From Castellaniella ginsengisoli (GTDB lineage: Bacteria > Pseudomonadota > Gammaproteobacteria > Burkholderiales > Burkholderiaceae_B), in the NCBI RefSeq assembly GCF_039523235.1, contig NZ_BAAAEX010000003.1: 64,000 nt of DNA; one strand, given 5' to 3'. The position numbers and the translations under genes are program-made. Every line of letters starts with the position of its first letter. Positions within the stretch are counted from its first letter, which is position 1. The notes beneath the pieces are model-generated. The model was not told where the DNA came from, did no database searches, and worked only from the letters and a program-made list of their open reading frames with translations. Positions 1-7,749 of the stretch are shown one piece after another.

Positions 1-40
1 CCATTACCTTGATCTCCACTGCTTGCTCCTGAGTCAACAT
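1..40 (-). CDS. istA: IS21-family transposase IstA, N-terminal fragment (cut by window edge)
   Basis: The minus strand from 40 reads M-L-T-Q-E-Q-A-V-E-I-K-V-M, the typical opening of IS21-family IstA proteins, and continues beyond position 1. IstA is the DDE integrase-type transposase that acts with the AAA+ helper IstB; the catalytic part lies outside the window. The start codon sits about 36 nt inside the last terminal repeat, as expected for this family. Only 13 residues are visible, so the assignment rests on this opening together with the adjacent terminal repeats. Confidence 0.7.
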   Translation of the reverse strand, partial: MLTQEQAVEIKVM

Positions 41-126
41 TGTCGGTGGCCAAAAAGCCACCATCATTGCCCAGGTGGGTCAGATTTACTCCGACGGGAT
101 GGGTCAGTATTACTCCGGCGCTAACA
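1..126 (-). mobile_element. Left end of an IS21-family insertion sequence
   Basis: Read on the minus strand, the element appears to begin at 126 with TGTTAG and runs off the left edge of the window. Two 21-bp direct repeats of the form tgggtcag-(at/ta)-ttactccg-gcg lie at 76-96 and 100-120, as is usual at the ends of IS21-family elements, which carry repeated transposase-binding sites. The istA reading frame starts at 40. The exact outer boundary (126) is inferred from the terminal TG and from the point where the neighbouring toxin gene becomes abnormal. No target duplication can be seen because the other end is outside the window. Confidence 0.8.
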
Positions 127-688
127 GGTAGGTCGTTAAGTTCTTGACCGTCTGAACTAGTCCTTGCCGAAATAGGATCTCCAGATAATGGTCGACGTCG
201 ATTGGTGGATTCTTAAGTTGTGCTCGCTGGCGTTGCGCGGCAGCTACTACCGCTGCTGCATCAAGATCGAAGAGATTCTCCACAAATTCGTCGGGATGTT
301 GAGACTCTACTCCGTAGGAAGCGAGCACGTCCGCAGGAAAATCCCGTTGATTGAAAGTCACGATCACACTGGCACCGCAGCGGATGGCCGCAGCCAGCAC
401 ATGACGGTCGTCGGGATCGGGCAGTGTCAATCCCGCAACGAGCGCTTCATACCTATCCACCAAACTATCGGGGATTGCACGATCCATCAGGTCGGAAGTG
501 CGATCCACCTGCGCACGTGTGAGATCGGGCCTGTTGAGTAGTAGATTGCGTTTCCATTCCTCATGAATGTCGCGACTCCAGCGGGCACGAAACCGTCCCG
601 ACAACCCTAGCCACATCAGAAAGTCGCGCAGCGGTGCGGGATAGAGAACGCAGGCATCGAATATGGCGGTGAAGGGGGAGTGCCTCAT
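110..688 (-). CDS. PIN-domain toxin (VapC-like RNase), C-terminus replaced by IS21 end
   Basis: A 192-residue PIN-domain protein, expected to be a Mg2+-dependent RNase toxin. Acidic residues of the PIN active site are visible: D11 in 'IFDACVLY', the 'DPDDRHV' segment near residue 92 and the Asp of 'FNQRDFP' near 116. Its start overlaps the stop of the upstream HTH gene by 4 nt (ATGA), so the two are translationally coupled as an antitoxin-toxin pair. The last five codons (L-A-P-E-stop and one before) lie inside the terminal repeat of the IS21 element, so the native C-terminus has been lost and replaced by IS-derived sequence. The catalytic core is upstream of this and looks complete, so activity is uncertain rather than excluded. 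Confidence 0.75.
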   Translation of the reverse strand: MRHSPFTAIFDACVLYPAPLRDFLMWLGLSGRFRARWSRDIHEEWKRNLLLNRPDLTRAQVDRTSDLMDRAIPDSLVDRYEALVAGLTLPDPDDRHVLAAAIRCGASVIVTFNQRDFPADVLASYGVESQHPDEFVENLFDLDAAAVVAAAQRQRAQLKNPPIDVDHYLEILFRQGLVQTVKNLTTYLLAPE

Positions 689-1152
689 TCGTATCCCATG
701 CCGGATTCCTGAGCCTGGCGGGCGAGTTCGGCCATGGCTTCTTCGCTAGCACGATCGCGTGCATCCTTGTACTGCATCAGGTCCGCGAACCGTACTCGGC
801 GATGCTTCCCCGTTCGGTGGAACGGCAGCACACCATCCTCCAGTAGCTTGACCAGGTGAGGGCGGGAGACGTTGAGCATGTCTGCGGCTTCCTGGGTTGT
901 CAGCTCCGCATGGACTGGGACGACTTTTACAGCATTGCCGTCGGCTAACTCAGCCAGGATATCGATGAGCAAACGCAGTGCGGAGGTGGGCAACTCCACC
1001 TGGTGAGCTTGGTTTCGGTCATCGAGAATCTGGATGTGTTGCGTTTCGAAGCGCGTTGCCAGGTAGGCCGCCAAGGCGCGTTGACCCTGCATGGCTGCCT
1101 GAACTTCCCGTTCGGCGGGAAGCGCCATCTTGGTCTGTGTGATGGTGGTCAT
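685..1152 (-). CDS. Antitoxin with excisionase/MerR-type HTH
   Basis: A 155-residue protein with an excisionase-type helix-turn-helix near residues 88-130 ('TTQEAADMLNVSRPHLV', then 'GKHRRVRFADL'). The N-terminal half is helical and of unknown fold. HTH proteins of this kind are regularly found directly before PIN-domain toxins and are taken to be antitoxins that also repress their own operon. It overlaps the PIN gene by 4 nt. A promoter and a direct repeat that could be its operator lie immediately upstream (1189-1227). Assignment as antitoxin is by gene pairing; an orphan regulator is less likely. Confidence 0.75.
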   Translation of the reverse strand: MTTITQTKMALPAEREVQAAMQGQRALAAYLATRFETQHIQILDDRNQAHQVELPTSALRLLIDILAELADGNAVKVVPVHAELTTQEAADMLNVSRPHLVKLLEDGVLPFHRTGKHRRVRFADLMQYKDARDRASEEAMAELARQAQESGMGYE

Positions 1153-1188
1153 GGCTAATTCCTAGGCTATGTAGCAATCTTAGAGGTT

Positions 1189-1217
1189 AGTATATTCGAA
1201 ATAAACAAAAATCGCAA
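1189..1217 (-). promoter_or_regulatory. Sigma-70-type promoter of the PIN toxin-antitoxin operon
   Basis: On the minus strand TTGCGA (1217-1212) and TATACT (1194-1189) are separated by exactly 17 bp, a near-consensus -35/-10 pair about 37 nt before the antitoxin start at 1152. The spacer and -35 overlap the direct repeat at 1196-1227. Confidence 0.65.
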
Positions 1218-1227
1218 TAAACGAAAA
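1196..1227. repeat. Tandem 16-bp repeat over the toxin-antitoxin promoter, possible operator
   Basis: tcgaaataaacaaaaa (1196-1211) is followed at once by tcgcaataaacgaaaa (1212-1227), 14 of 16 identical. Because it covers the spacer and -35 of the antitoxin promoter it is a plausible autoregulatory operator. Function is inferred from position only. Confidence 0.5.
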
Positions 1228-1702
1228 GAAACCGAGCGATGACTGAGTCCGATAGTTATGGTCTGGCCGAATGGAGCAAGCTTTTTCGACTCAATGGGCG
1301 TCTGCAGAGGGCATTCGATGCTGCTGCCCGCCTGAGTCACTGGTGAGCAGGCCGATTGGCTCGCCATGGCATTTTTCGTGGTATCGGCGGAGGTGGCTGT
1401 TTCAATTGCTTGACTTAAAACAGCTTTTTCTTATTATTGATAATCGAGTGGGAGTGAGTTTTGTTTATAACTCGTTGATTTAATTTGATAAATATAAAAT
1501 GCTGTTGGTGGTGCCTTTCGCATCATCAATGGCATTTTTTATGGGGTCTGAAGACCATGCGTCGAAACAGGCGCCGATACCATGAACAGATGGATCATGC
1601 CCGGCATGGCATCGGCCTGTCAGTAATTTCGTGTTTGGGACATGGCATGACGCCAAGGAGCGGGGGCAAGCCCACATGCGTGCCGTGTGGCTTGCGCCAG
1701 GC
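1228..1702. other. Intergenic stretch without a supported gene; one 35-codon frame
   Basis: About 475 bp, clearly more AT-rich than its surroundings between 1400 and 1560. A 35-codon frame (ATG 1239 to TGA 1346, + strand) has plausible coding composition but no recognisable motif and no clear ribosome-binding site; it could be a relic of a gene lost by the events that brought in the IS and the toxin pair. No RNA gene, terminator or repeat is evident in the rest. Confidence 0.4.
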
Positions 1703-3091
1703 TCAGAACTCTTCCATGAACCGCATGCGAAACCGGCGGCCCTTGATGTTGCCGCTGGACAGTTGCGCAAACGCCTGCTTGGCGATCTTGCGCTCCAGCG
1801 CCACATAAGAACGGAATTCGGTGATGTTGATTTTGCCCACCTGTTCGAAAGCCAGGCCGCCCGCGCCTGTCAGGGCGCCCAGCAGGTCGCCGGGACGTAG
1901 TTTGTCTTTCTTGCCGCCCTGGATGCACAAAGTGATCATGGGCGCCTGCGGGAGGGGGGCCGGCTTGGAGCGCAGCGATTTCAGGTCGGCCCATGTCAGC
2001 GGTGCGCCCTGGTATTGCTCGATCAGGTTCGCCCAGCGCATTTCTTCGGGTGAACACAGGCTCAACGCCAGGCCTTTGCGCTCGCCGCGTCCGCTGCGGC
2101 CGATACGATGCACGTGGACCTCGGTGTCCTTGGTCACGTCCACATTGATCACCGCGTCCAGGCTCTGGATGTCCAGGCCGCGCGCGGCGACATCGGTTGC
2201 GACCAGAATGGCGCAGCTCTGGTTGGCGAACTGGATCAGGATTTCGTCGCGGTCTCGCTGCTCCAGGTCGCCGTTGAGCGCCTGGGCGCGGATGCCCTCG
2301 GCTTGCAGCCGCTCGATCAGATCGCTGCTGCGGGCCTTGGTGTTGCAGAAGGCCAGCGTGGAGGCCGGACGGAAGTGGGCCAGCAGTGCGACCACGGCGT
2401 CCAGCCTTTTGTGTTCGTCGATCTCGTAGAAAATCTGTTCGATGCGGCCGGCATCGTGCCGGGTCTCAACCTTGACCTCGGCCGGATTGCGCAGGAAACG
2501 GGCGCTGAGTGCGCGGATGTCGTCGGGATAGGTCGCGGAAAACAGCAAGGTCTGGCGCCGGGCAGGGCAGTGCGACGCGATGGCGGCGATATCGTCGTAG
2601 AAACCCATGTCCACCATGCGGTCGGCCTCATCCAGCACCAGCGTCGCCAGGCCCGACAGGTCCAGGCTGCCGCGTGCCAGATGATCCTGGATCCGGCCTG
2701 GCGTGCCCACCACGAGATGAGCGCCTCGGCCGAGCGATTCGGCCTGGGGGCGTGCGGCGGCGCCGCCGCACAGCGTCAGCACCTTGACGTTGGGGATCAG
2801 GCGCGCCAGGCGGCGAAGTTCCTGGGCAACCTGGTCCGCCAGTTCGCGGGTGGGGCAGACCACCAGCGCCTGCGGAGCCAGCCGGCCGACATCCAGTTTG
2901 TGCAGCATGCCCAGGCCGAATGCCGCCGTTTTGCCGCTACCGGTCTTGGCCTGCGCAATCACGTCGCGGCCTTCCAGGATGAGCGGCAGGCTTTGCGCCT
3001 GGACGGAGGTCATCCGTTCAAAACCCAGGCTGTGCAGATTATCCAGCAGGGCGGGCAAAAGGGGCAGGGAGGAGAAGGCCGTGTCGGTCAC
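1703..3091 (-). CDS. dbpA: ATP-dependent RNA helicase DbpA (first copy)
   Basis: A 462-residue DEAD-box helicase close to the usual DbpA length (about 457). Visible motifs: Q-motif region 'MTSVQAQSLP', Walker A 'AKTGSGKTAA', 'VLDEADRMVDMGF', 'SAT', 'VATDVAARGLD' and 'HRIGRSGRG'. The last ~75 residues carry the DbpA RNA-binding domain ('KDKLRPGDLLGALTG'), which in E. coli directs the enzyme to hairpin 92 of 23S rRNA during 50S assembly. The gene is monocistronic by layout. A second protein of the same family and size lies at 11269-12648. Confidence 0.93.
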   Translation of the reverse strand: MTDTAFSSLPLLPALLDNLHSLGFERMTSVQAQSLPLILEGRDVIAQAKTGSGKTAAFGLGMLHKLDVGRLAPQALVVCPTRELADQVAQELRRLARLIPNVKVLTLCGGAAARPQAESLGRGAHLVVGTPGRIQDHLARGSLDLSGLATLVLDEADRMVDMGFYDDIAAIASHCPARRQTLLFSATYPDDIRALSARFLRNPAEVKVETRHDAGRIEQIFYEIDEHKRLDAVVALLAHFRPASTLAFCNTKARSSDLIERLQAEGIRAQALNGDLEQRDRDEILIQFANQSCAILVATDVAARGLDIQSLDAVINVDVTKDTEVHVHRIGRSGRGERKGLALSLCSPEEMRWANLIEQYQGAPLTWADLKSLRSKPAPLPQAPMITLCIQGGKKDKLRPGDLLGALTGAGGLAFEQVGKINITEFRSYVALERKIAKQAFAQLSSGNIKGRRFRMRFMEEF

Positions 3092-3169
3092 AATAGGGGG
3101 GCGCAGAAAGGCAAGGGGATTGGAACGACCGTCAGTGTATGCCTTTACTGCGCCTGGCGAGGGATCTCT

Positions 3170-4372
3170 TTACGGCGCGTCGCGATCCAGCGTGATGCGC
3201 AGGATCTGTTCCTTGGCGCCCTCGACGAACTCCTCTGGATTCCACATCTTGCTGAATCCTTGCTTCAAGCCGACGTACAGCGCGCTTTCATCATCGGCCA
3301 GCGCCATCATGTTGGGAAACACGTGGGCAGGGATCTGCTGGGTGATCTCGTAGGTTTTTCCGTCCACGACGCTGATGGTGCCGCTGCGGAAGTTGCTGAC
3401 GTAGATTTCGTCGTGCTTCGGGCTGTAGGCCAGCGTGACCCCGCCTTTGCCTGTCGGCACGAAGGCCAGTTGCTTGCCGCTGTTCCGGTCGAACACGTAG
3501 AGGCCGTCCTGCTCGTTTTCGGCGCCGGGGCGGGGCTGATGGATGAACTGCGAGGCGAAGATGCGCCCGCCCTTGGCGTCGACGGCCAAGCCCACCAGAT
3601 TGTTCACGCGCGGTTTGACCGTGTCGTCCAGGCGGAGGGTGCGCACGACCTGGCGTTTGACCGGATCGATTTCGTTGATGTAGTCGGATCCGGCGGTGAA
3701 GATGCGCTGCGTGGCGCGGTCCAGGTGCAATGCATAGCCGACGGAGGGGAATGCGTTTTCGACCTCGCCCTTCACCTTCAGCGTTTCTCCGTCCAGGACC
3801 AGCAAGCGGTAGAACGAACGGTATTTATCGTTTTCCTTGACGCTGCCAATGTAGGCGGTGAACAGTTCCCCGGTCTGGGCGCTGTGGACGACGTGGCGCA
3901 GATGCTCGTGTTTCGGCTCGCTGGGGTCGACGTGCAGCCGCTCGCTGGTGAGTGCCACCTTGCCGGTTTTCGGATCGACTTTGCTGATGCGCAGCGATGC
4001 CGCCTGGGTGTGTCCGACGTACAGCCACTTTCCCTGGGCGTCCTGCGTCAATGAGAAAGCCCGGTAGGGCATGTCGTAGCGCCCCTTGAGGGCCAGGGTC
4101 TTGCCGTCGAAGGCGTACAGGTAGCCCAGGTTGTCGTCCCGGCGCACCCGGTCCATCACCGAGGCAAAGACCGCGCCGGTGGGAGCGTTGTATTGCAGTT
4201 CGTACAGCCCTTCCTCGGGATGCTCCAGATAGTTGGTGCTCATCCAGAGACGATCCTTGTTGGAAGAAGGCGGCGAGGCGCTGAATGCGGTGCTGGAGAG
4301 GCAAAGCGCCAGGGCGGCGGCCAGAATGGCGGAGGCGCGCCGCGACGGCTGCGGGCGTGGGGTGTCGCGCAT
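3170..4372 (-). CDS. Periplasmic YncE-like beta-propeller protein
   Basis: About 400 residues with a Sec-type signal peptide (positively charged 'RPQPSRRAS', then a hydrophobic 'AILAAALALCL' and cleavage near 'TAFSA'). The rest shows repeated 'VDPKTGKV', 'FDRNSGKQL', 'VDGKTYEI' units typical of YncE/YVTN seven-bladed propellers, which bind DNA or surface ligands in the periplasm and whose role is not settled; E. coli yncE is iron-repressed. I chose the ATG at 4372 because it gives a proper signal peptide; a longer frame starts at 4465 but would put the Fur-like box inside the coding region. The Fur-like site at 4411-4425 sits 38 bp upstream of this start. Function in iron uptake is an inference. 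Confidence 0.8.
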   Translation of the reverse strand: MRDTPRPQPSRRASAILAAALALCLSSTAFSASPPSSNKDRLWMSTNYLEHPEEGLYELQYNAPTGAVFASVMDRVRRDDNLGYLYAFDGKTLALKGRYDMPYRAFSLTQDAQGKWLYVGHTQAASLRISKVDPKTGKVALTSERLHVDPSEPKHEHLRHVVHSAQTGELFTAYIGSVKENDKYRSFYRLLVLDGETLKVKGEVENAFPSVGYALHLDRATQRIFTAGSDYINEIDPVKRQVVRTLRLDDTVKPRVNNLVGLAVDAKGGRIFASQFIHQPRPGAENEQDGLYVFDRNSGKQLAFVPTGKGGVTLAYSPKHDEIYVSNFRSGTISVVDGKTYEITQQIPAHVFPNMMALADDESALYVGLKQGFSKMWNPEEFVEGAKEQILRITLDRDAP

Positions 4373-4410
4373 GAGAAGTCTCGCTGAGGGTAGGAAAGTT
4401 GAACAGTTAA

Positions 4411-4425
4411 TGAGAATAATAATCA
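4411..4425. promoter_or_regulatory. Candidate Fur box before the YncE-like gene
   Basis: TGAGAATAATAATCA matches 12 of 14 fixed positions of the 7-1-7 Fur consensus TGATAATnATTATCA, and lies in an AT-rich promoter region just upstream of the chosen start at 4372. This suggests iron-dependent repression by Fur. Confidence 0.65.
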
Positions 4426-4567
4426 ATTTAATATTCATTATATCGAAGCCCTCGCTTTTTGCCATGCCTTGCCGGCGATCGCAGCGGCATGGCTGTCCGG
4501 CATGCGGCTTGCTGGTGTGTCTGCGCGCCCGCTCCCGGGCCCGTTACCTTCTTAGACGGAGAACGAT

Positions 4568-4957
4568 ATGATCCGCAGCAGATATCTGTCCGCATGGACG
4601 CTGGCCGTGGCGGTCTTGGCGCTCACGGCATGTGCCGCCCCGAACCACTCACCCTATGAAAACGTGTCCGGCGACGAGCCGGGCGACGTGGCCGTGACGG
4701 GGCCGGGCCGCTATCAGGGCACGCAAAGCGGCGCAATGATGATCAATCACCAGGATGCCGTCATCAATGCCAACGTCATCAGTGCCGTGTCGGCCGTGCC
4801 CGGTCTTCGCAACTCGAACCTTCAGGTGGGCACTTTGCACGGGGTCGTATCGTTGCGGGGAACGGTGGACAGCCGGGCCGCGGCTGAAAGCGCCGTCCAG
4901 GCCGCCCGGCAGGTGCCCGGTGTGCGCAGCGTCAACTACGACTTGCAGATCCTGTAG
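4568..4957 (+). CDS. BON-domain lipoprotein
   Basis: A 129-residue protein with a type II signal sequence: hydrophobic 'AVAVLALTAC' gives a lipobox (L-T-A-C) with lipidated Cys22. Residues about 62-129 form one BON domain ('NANVISAVSAVPGL', 'GVVSLRGTVDSRAAA', 'VPGVRSVNYDL'), a fold found in OsmY-type stress proteins and thought to bind membranes or other envelope parts. It is convergent with the gene at 4966, 8 bp away. It probably sits in the outer membrane facing the periplasm; its ligand is unknown. Confidence 0.85.
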   Translation: MIRSRYLSAWTLAVAVLALTACAAPNHSPYENVSGDEPGDVAVTGPGRYQGTQSGAMMINHQDAVINANVISAVSAVPGLRNSNLQVGTLHGVVSLRGTVDSRAAAESAVQAARQVPGVRSVNYDLQIL

Positions 4958-4965
4958 CGCACGGT

Positions 4966-5556
4966 CTAATCCCGCGTGCCGGCCACCGGTACGGAGGGCG
5001 GCTCGTCGCGGGGATCGTGTTGTTCGGGAAGATCGAGGTCTTCCCATTTGCCGTTGCGCCAATGGCCCTGGGCGCGGCCTGGGCTGTGGCCGCCGGCCTC
5101 GCGCAGCAGGGCGCACGCCTCTTGCTCGCGTTCCGGCGCCACAGGCAGGATCAGCAAGGCGCCCGGGCCGTGGACGCTGGGGGCGGCATCCGGTCGGGCG
5201 TGGCGCCGCTCGTACGTACGGGCCCGCTTGCCCGTGATCCACAAGGCGCCCCAGAGCGACGCGATATAAGCGCCTGTGCCCGCACCGGCCACGGCGATCA
5301 TGTCGATGTGCGTGAAATGCCAGCCCAGGAAACCGCCGACTGCCGCACACGCCAGGCCCATGCCCAGGGCGGCGGCCACGATCCCCCATTCTCGGGGGCG
5401 GGGGCCGGGGGGCGGGCCATGGGAGTCGGCCAGCGTCTGGCCGTCGATGTAAAAGGTCGAAATATCCTCTCCCTGGAAGCCGTGCGCGTGCAGGCGCTCG
5501 ACCGCCTGCTCGGCGGCGGGGAACGTATCGAATTTCGCGGCCACGATCACGCGCAT
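4966..5556 (-). CDS. Membrane protein with two glycine-rich helices, stress-protein-like
   Basis: A 196-residue protein. Residues 1-38 ('MRVIVAAKFDTFPAAEQAV', then 'LHAHGF', 'DISTFYI') resemble the N-terminal fold seen in general-stress membrane proteins of the 17M type. Two hydrophobic segments follow, near residues 58-80 and 84-108, rich in Gly and Ala in a pattern compatible with glycine zippers. The C-terminal half is hydrophilic and ends in a Pro/Asp-rich tail. It is followed on the same strand by nothing and is preceded, one base away, by the DUF3008 gene, so the pair is probably one transcript. No enzymatic motif is visible; role in envelope stress is an inference from family and neighbours. 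Confidence 0.7.
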   Translation of the reverse strand: MRVIVAAKFDTFPAAEQAVERLHAHGFQGEDISTFYIDGQTLADSHGPPPGPRPREWGIVAAALGMGLACAAVGGFLGWHFTHIDMIAVAGAGTGAYIASLWGALWITGKRARTYERRHARPDAAPSVHGPGALLILPVAPEREQEACALLREAGGHSPGRAQGHWRNGKWEDLDLPEQHDPRDEPPSVPVAGTRD

Positions 5557-5557
5557 C

Positions 5558-5743
5558 TCAGTCTCCCACGTGGTCGGGCTTGTCCCGCGTCTTGGTTTCG
5601 GCCAGTTCCTGCAGTTCCTTCTCGTCCATGGATTCGTACATGGATTTGGATGCGCCCCTCAGCTCGCTGACCTTTTTCTCGCCGCGCTTGGCGGCCAGTG
5701 CGATGCCCGCCGCCTGTTGCTGCGATTTCGATTTTGCCGGCAT
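5558..5743 (-). CDS. Small DUF3008-family protein
   Basis: A 61-residue, highly charged protein beginning 'MPAKSKSQQQAAGIALAAK' and containing 'SKSMYESMDEKEL', which are hallmarks of the DUF3008 family of small proteins of unknown function. The start at 5743 is chosen because it has a good ribosome-binding site (GGGAGAT, 5 nt before ATG) and matches the family's usual length of about 60; a 14-codon extension to 5785 is possible but not conserved in the family as I know it. One base separates its stop from the start of the downstream membrane protein. Confidence 0.8.
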   Translation of the reverse strand: MPAKSKSQQQAAGIALAAKRGEKKVSELRGASKSMYESMDEKELQELAETKTRDKPDHVGD

Positions 5744-5814
5744 GGTGATCTCCCGATCTCTCGATGAAACCGGGAAGGGCGGCAAGCGCCGTGCCCGCAG
5801 CTATACTCTGTCGC

Positions 5815-6633
5815 ATGTCTACGACCCAGAACCTGCACCTCGGCCACGCCGGCGAATCCTATCCGGACGCTTTCTACGTGCGCCGCGGGGAAACCGAATT
5901 CCTTTCCACCTTGCATTCCCAGGGCGCCTGGCAGCCCGGCGAGCAGCATCTGGCAGCCGCCGCCGGCCTGGTCCTGGCCGAGGCCGAACGCCGTTTGCCC
6001 AGCGACAAACTGGTATCCCGCGTGTCGTTCGATGTGCTGGGCGTGATCCATTCCGGCCCGTTCGCCATCGACGTCCGGATGCTGCGGCCGGGCCGCTCGA
6101 TCGAATTGATCGAAGCTCGCATGCGCCATGGGGATCAGGTCAGCATCCAGGCCCGGATCTGGCGCCTGGCCGCGACCGATACGGCCCAGGTGCAAGGAAG
6201 CGAATGGACGCCGTTGCCGCCGCCCGATGCTTTGCCCGCCCTGACGTTCTCGTCCATCTGGAGCGGCGGATTCATTGCCTCTCTGGAGGCCCGCCGGAGC
6301 GCCGACGTGCGCCCGGGCCGAGGCCAGAGCTGGATCCGGACGCCTTATCCGCTGGTGGACGGGGAGGCCGATCCCCCCGTGGCCGGTTTCGTCAAGCTGG
6401 TCGACACCGCCAATGGGCTGGCGGTGCGCGCGGACCCGAAGGCGGTGTTCTTCGCCAATGTGGATCTGACCATCCATTTCACGCGCCAGCCCGTGGCCGG
6501 GTGGGTCGGCTTCGATACGCGTGTCAGTTTCGGCCCCACGGGCCTGGGCGAGACGTTTTCGGTTCTGAGCGATGCCTTGGGGCCGGTGGGGACCGCGGCA
6601 CAAAGCCTGACTGTGCGGCTTCGCGACCGCTGA
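5815..6633 (+). CDS. Acyl-CoA thioesterase family protein (TesB/hotdog-like)
   Basis: About 272 residues matching the double-hotdog thioesterase family: N-terminal hotdog with 'AAAGLVLAEAERRL', 'VSRVSFDVLGVIHSG', 'VRMLRPGRSIELIEARM', and C-terminal part with 'VKLVDTANGLAV', 'FFANVDLTIHFTRQP', 'GWVGFDTRVSFGPTGLGET'. Family members hydrolyse acyl-CoA esters in the cytosol. The start at 5815 (M-S-T-T-Q) is chosen over an upstream ATG at 5764 because the latter overlaps the promoter region of the divergent DUF3008 gene. Substrate is not predictable. Confidence 0.82.
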   Translation: MSTTQNLHLGHAGESYPDAFYVRRGETEFLSTLHSQGAWQPGEQHLAAAAGLVLAEAERRLPSDKLVSRVSFDVLGVIHSGPFAIDVRMLRPGRSIELIEARMRHGDQVSIQARIWRLAATDTAQVQGSEWTPLPPPDALPALTFSSIWSGGFIASLEARRSADVRPGRGQSWIRTPYPLVDGEADPPVAGFVKLVDTANGLAVRADPKAVFFANVDLTIHFTRQPVAGWVGFDTRVSFGPTGLGETFSVLSDALGPVGTAAQSLTVRLRDR

Positions 6634-6650
6634 GGTGGCCGGCCAGGGTT

Positions 6651-7529
6651 TCAGTACACCGGCGCCTCGCCTGGCGGGCGGCGCTTGAACCGGCGGTGCA
6701 CCCAGTAGTATTGGTCCGGAGCCTCGCGGATGCGCGCCTCGAGGAACTGGTTCATCGCCATCGCATCGGCCCGTACGTCGCCGCTGGGAAACGCCGGCAG
6801 GGCCGGATAGATCCGCAGCCTGTAGCCGCGATAGCCAGGCAAGACTTCCGAGACGAACGGCACCACGCGTGCACCGCTCAGGCGCGCCAGGCGCGAGACG
6901 GCGGTCAAGGTGCAGGCTTGTACGCCGAAGAACGGCACAAATACGGAATCGCGCAGGCCGAAGTCCATGTCCGCCGCCAGCATGATGGGCGTGCCGGATT
7001 TCAGGACGCCCAGGATGTCGCGGGCGCTGCCGTGGCGCGGAATCATCATCGTGCCGAATCGTGAGCGTCGCGCTTTGGAAATCGCATCCGTCGCCTGGTC
7101 CGACATCGGGGTGTAGATCGACGCGACCGGGTGCCGTATCGAGTAATACATGCAGGCCGCCTCGATGGCGGCGAAATGGAACCCCAGGAAGATGGTCGGC
7201 TGGTCGTAGCGGTCCTGCAGGTCGATGGCGCTGTCCAGTTCCGTCAGATCCGTGATGGCCCGCGCGCTGCCATACCATTGCACGCCGCGCTCCAGGTAGC
7301 TGCGGATGACATGCTGGAAGGTGGCGCGCGCCAGGCGCCTGCGTTGGCGCTCGGACTGTTCCGGGAAGCACAGGCGCAGGTTGGTGTGCAGGATATGCCG
7401 GCGCCTGCCGGGGATCAGGTACAGCAGCGATCCCAGCCCTTCGCCCAGCCTGGCGACCCATCCGTAGGGCAGGGCGGAAAGAACGCGAAGCAGGCCCGAA
7501 ATCAGAGCGGTCTGGGTGTTTTTTTTCAT
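6651..7529 (-). CDS. lpxL: Lipid A biosynthesis acyltransferase (LpxL/LpxM family)
   Basis: A 292-residue inner-membrane acyltransferase that would transfer a secondary acyl chain from acyl-ACP to lipid A precursor. The catalytic HX4E motif is present ('HFAAIE', about residue 117), preceded by the family's 'LRLCFPE' and followed by 'LAADMDFGLRDSVFVPFFG' and 'GYRLRIYPAL'. One hydrophobic segment near the N-terminus anchors it. It is convergent with the thioesterase gene, 17 bp away, and reads away from the HD-GYP gene. Which acyl chain (lauroyl, myristoyl) is added cannot be told from sequence. Confidence 0.88.
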   Translation of the reverse strand: MKKNTQTALISGLLRVLSALPYGWVARLGEGLGSLLYLIPGRRRHILHTNLRLCFPEQSERQRRRLARATFQHVIRSYLERGVQWYGSARAITDLTELDSAIDLQDRYDQPTIFLGFHFAAIEAACMYYSIRHPVASIYTPMSDQATDAISKARRSRFGTMMIPRHGSARDILGVLKSGTPIMLAADMDFGLRDSVFVPFFGVQACTLTAVSRLARLSGARVVPFVSEVLPGYRGYRLRIYPALPAFPSGDVRADAMAMNQFLEARIREAPDQYYWVHRRFKRRPPGEAPVY

Positions 7530-7749
7530 GGCGTAGGGCTGATCCCGTATGGGAAGCCCGCATCGGGCCGAGGCCCAATGCTAGCACGCAGGCCTGGCGC
7601 GCGGCGTCCGTCATCGGTCACGCCTTGCCATGTCCTGACGAATCCTCTAACGTAGGAAACATTCTGCAAACCAGCTTTTCGCAACACGGTGACATTGGGA
7701 GACAGGGACGTCCGGTCCACGACCGGCCCGGGCGGTTTCCCTGGCAACG

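Noticed and set aside
1239..1346. A 35-codon plus-strand frame upstream of the toxin pair as a gene
   Set aside because: No ribosome-binding site, no homologue that I recognise and very short; kept only as a note in the intergenic feature.
2108..4054. A 648-codon plus-strand frame across the first dbpA and the YncE-like gene
   Set aside because: Both antisense genes have full family motifs; the plus frame spans their intergenic region without any motif.
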